A DNA stretch of 64,000 bases from Rhodanobacteraceae bacterium ZG21-1 (lineage in GTDB: Bacteria > Pseudomonadota > Gammaproteobacteria > Xanthomonadales > Rhodanobacteraceae). Positions 62,659-64,000 of the stretch are shown piece after piece. Position numbers and translations under genes: made by a program. How positions within the stretch are numbered: the stretch's first letter is position 1; each line of letters begins with the position of its first letter. The DNA is taken from assembly GCA_021390615.1 (NCBI GenBank), contig JAJEJU010000022.1:62001-126000 (forward strand), given 5' to 3'. The notes under the pieces are model-generated. The model worked only from the letters and a program-made list of their open reading frames with translations, did no database searches and was not told where the DNA came from.

Positions 62659-62969
62659 GGTGCAAATGCATGTTCGCGATCTCCTGATTGCTCGCGCCGG
62701 GAACGATTTGCGTGCAGTCCAGGAAAGACCAAAGAAGGGGATGTCGGCCCACCATGGAAAACGGAGCCCGGATGCGCGCAAGCAGATCCGGCTCGAGGGA
62801 TTGCGACCAAGTGGCTATCATGCAGCCGCACCCGGCTTGGCCTGACCGCGAGTCGGACCGGCACGATGCACGACCACCTGACAGCCATTCGAAATGACAA
62901 CGCGAGGCAAGGAAAGATCGCGAACAGGCTCTAAACCCTTGCCAGGCTTGGTGCATCCAAGCTAGCAAG
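62659..62969 (+). other. Intergenic stretch before the sigma-factor gene
   Basis: About 310 bases with lower GC than its surroundings. Short frames here lack ribosome sites and domain content. The promoter of the sigma-factor operon should lie within it. I see no convincing tRNA, repeat or riboswitch. Confidence 0.5.
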
Positions 62970-63557
62970 ATGATTACCGCTCGCCTCGCCATCGACCCAA
63001 GCATCATGCCGCCAGCGACTGCCGCACCCATCAACGACGTGGATGACGTGCGGGCGGCCGCCGGCGGCGATCGCCAGGCTTTTCAGCGGCTCTACCGCGC
63101 GCATGCCGAACGCATCTACGGCGCGCTGTATCGCCTGGCCGGCTTCGACCATGCGCGCGCCGAAGACCTGACCCAGGATGCCTTCGTGCGCGCCTGGCAG
63201 AAGCTGGGCGAGTTTCGCCACGAAAGCGCCTTCGGCACCTGGCTGTACCGTCTGGCGGTCAACGTGGCGTTGATGGACATCCGCGCACGCCGCTCGGATC
63301 CGGTGCGCACGATGGACGACGAGGACTTGCCCGAGCAGGCCGAGTCGCCGTTCTGCGCCGCCGAACGCGAGGAGCTCGAGCGCGCGATCGCGCGCCTGCC
63401 GCCGCGCGCCCGCGCCGTGCTGGTGCTGCACGATGTCGAAGGCTGGCGGCACGAGGACATCGGTACGGAACTGGACATGGCGGTAGGCACCTCGAAGGCG
63501 CAGCTGCATCGAGCGCGCGGCCTGCTGCGCAAGATTCTGGAGAATGGTCATGAATGA
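62970..63557 (+). CDS. ECF RNA polymerase sigma factor
   Basis: A 195-residue sigma factor. Region 2 is seen at about 30-100 (FQRLYRAHAERIYGALYRLA; ARAEDLTQDAFVRAWQKLGE; FGTWLYRLAVNVALMDIRAR) and region 4 at about 135-190 (LPPRARAVLVLHDVEGWRHE; TELDMAVGTSKAQLHRARGL). It overlaps the next gene, whose product is a membrane protein and probable anti-sigma factor. ATG 63006 would give a shorter N-terminus. Confidence 0.92.
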   Translation: MITARLAIDPSIMPPATAAPINDVDDVRAAAGGDRQAFQRLYRAHAERIYGALYRLAGFDHARAEDLTQDAFVRAWQKLGEFRHESAFGTWLYRLAVNVALMDIRARRSDPVRTMDDEDLPEQAESPFCAAEREELERAIARLPPRARAVLVLHDVEGWRHEDIGTELDMAVGTSKAQLHRARGLLRKILENGHE

Positions 63558-63999
63558 ATTCGAATGGCGCCGCCAAATGCGCGAACTGCGCAAGCCGGTC
63601 GCTCCGACCCGCGATCTGTGGGACTCGATCGAGGCGCGGCTGGAGCAGTCACCTGCCCAACCGGTCTCTTCCGCGAAAGCGGCCGGAAGCCAGCGCGTCC
63701 ATCGCCGCACCTGGCTGGCGGCAGCCAGCCTCGCCGCACTATTCCTGCTCGCCGGCGGCGTGGCCTGGCATCTGCAACAACAGCGGAACACGGCGGCCGA
63801 TGTCGCCATGGTCCCGACCACGACCTGGAAGCCCAGCGATCCCCGCCTCGCCGGCGCCGCGATCGAACTGAGCAGTGCGCAAATGGAACTTCGGCAGGCT
63901 TTGCAGCAAGCTCCCGGCTCGCCGGCGCTGCAGCGGCTGCTCAGCCGCACCGAGCAACAGCAGACTCAACTGCATCAACTGGAGCATCAGGCCGGTTGA
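63550..63999 (+). CDS. Single-pass membrane protein, probable anti-sigma factor
   Basis: A 149-residue protein overlapping the sigma gene by eight bases (an ATG at 63544 is also possible). A short cytoplasmic N-terminus (EFEWRRQMRELRKPVAPTRD) is followed by one membrane helix at about 55-73 (TWLAAASLAALFLLAGGVAW) and a periplasmic Gln-rich coil. It has no CxxC/HxxxC zinc motif, so it is not a ZAS-type anti-sigma. The gene ends one base before the window edge. Confidence 0.75.
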   Translation: MNEFEWRRQMRELRKPVAPTRDLWDSIEARLEQSPAQPVSSAKAAGSQRVHRRTWLAAASLAALFLLAGGVAWHLQQQRNTAADVAMVPTTTWKPSDPRLAGAAIELSSAQMELRQALQQAPGSPALQRLLSRTEQQQTQLHQLEHQAG

Positions 64000-64000
64000 G

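Noticed and set aside
62240-63034. A 264-codon minus-strand frame between pckG and the sigma factor
   Set aside because: Overlaps the ends of two solid genes, lacks a ribosome site and domain signature.

Overview
This window is a GC-rich gammaproteobacterial chromosome segment carrying a complete Mu-type transposable prophage. The host looks like a Xanthomonadales member, most plausibly Rhodanobacteraceae (Rhodanobacter, Dyella or Frateuria). That placement is inferred from gene content and base composition; no rRNA gene is present to settle it.

Prophage, 63-39122. The ends are visible: a terminal inverted repeat starting TGT, several copies of a 20-base end-binding site, and an 8-base direct repeat (CGAAATCC) flanking both sides. 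Insertion split a host gene whose two halves (2-62 and 39123-39204) join back in frame. The order is: repressor on the minus strand, a cluster of AATCGGAA half-sites and the early promoter, Ner, MuA transposase, MuB ATPase, a block of small unknown early genes, a Gam-like protein, gp16 and a Mor activator. A middle/late promoter with a perfect TGCGAC/GTCGCA dyad follows. The same dyad recurs before the protease gene. Next come lysis genes (holin, transglycosylase, nested Rz/Rz1), a TraR-type zinc finger, terminase, portal, a MuF head protein with a possible toxin-like C-terminal domain, and gpG. An accessory island follows: two exported proteins and, on the opposite strand, a MASE1 membrane protein with a degraded histidine-kinase-like end. 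Then come protease/scaffold, decoration and capsid proteins. The tail module is of the long non-contractile type: tube, frameshifted chaperones, a 1245-residue tape measure, distal tail proteins and a hub. Replication and head genes are therefore Mu-like and the tail is siphovirus-like.

The most unusual locus lies between the tail hub gene and the right prophage end (38099-39048). It holds three or four small hairpins, one of which matches the 17-base stem-loop core of type I-F CRISPR repeats (CTGCCGTATAGGCAGCT). They sit directly upstream of a 90-residue orphan gene and a gene with a helix-turn-helix C-terminus, followed by a strong terminator. This fits an anti-CRISPR/aca-like operon, solitary CRISPR-repeat mimics, or hairpin operators for the HTH protein.

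Chromosome, 39123-64000. Genes here are host housekeeping and signalling: an EF-G paralogue and release factor 3 that share a near-identical promoter with a dyad over the -10 box, a VOC protein, a fatty-acid desaturase, a CPBP protease, a hybrid sensor kinase with CheR, a receiver-less CheB and a diguanylate cyclase in one cluster, a lipid block (thioesterase-like protein, small membrane protein, FadE, alpha/beta hydrolase, TetR regulator), a TPR-SPINDLY glycosyltransferase, GTP-dependent PEP carboxykinase, and an ECF sigma factor with its membrane partner.
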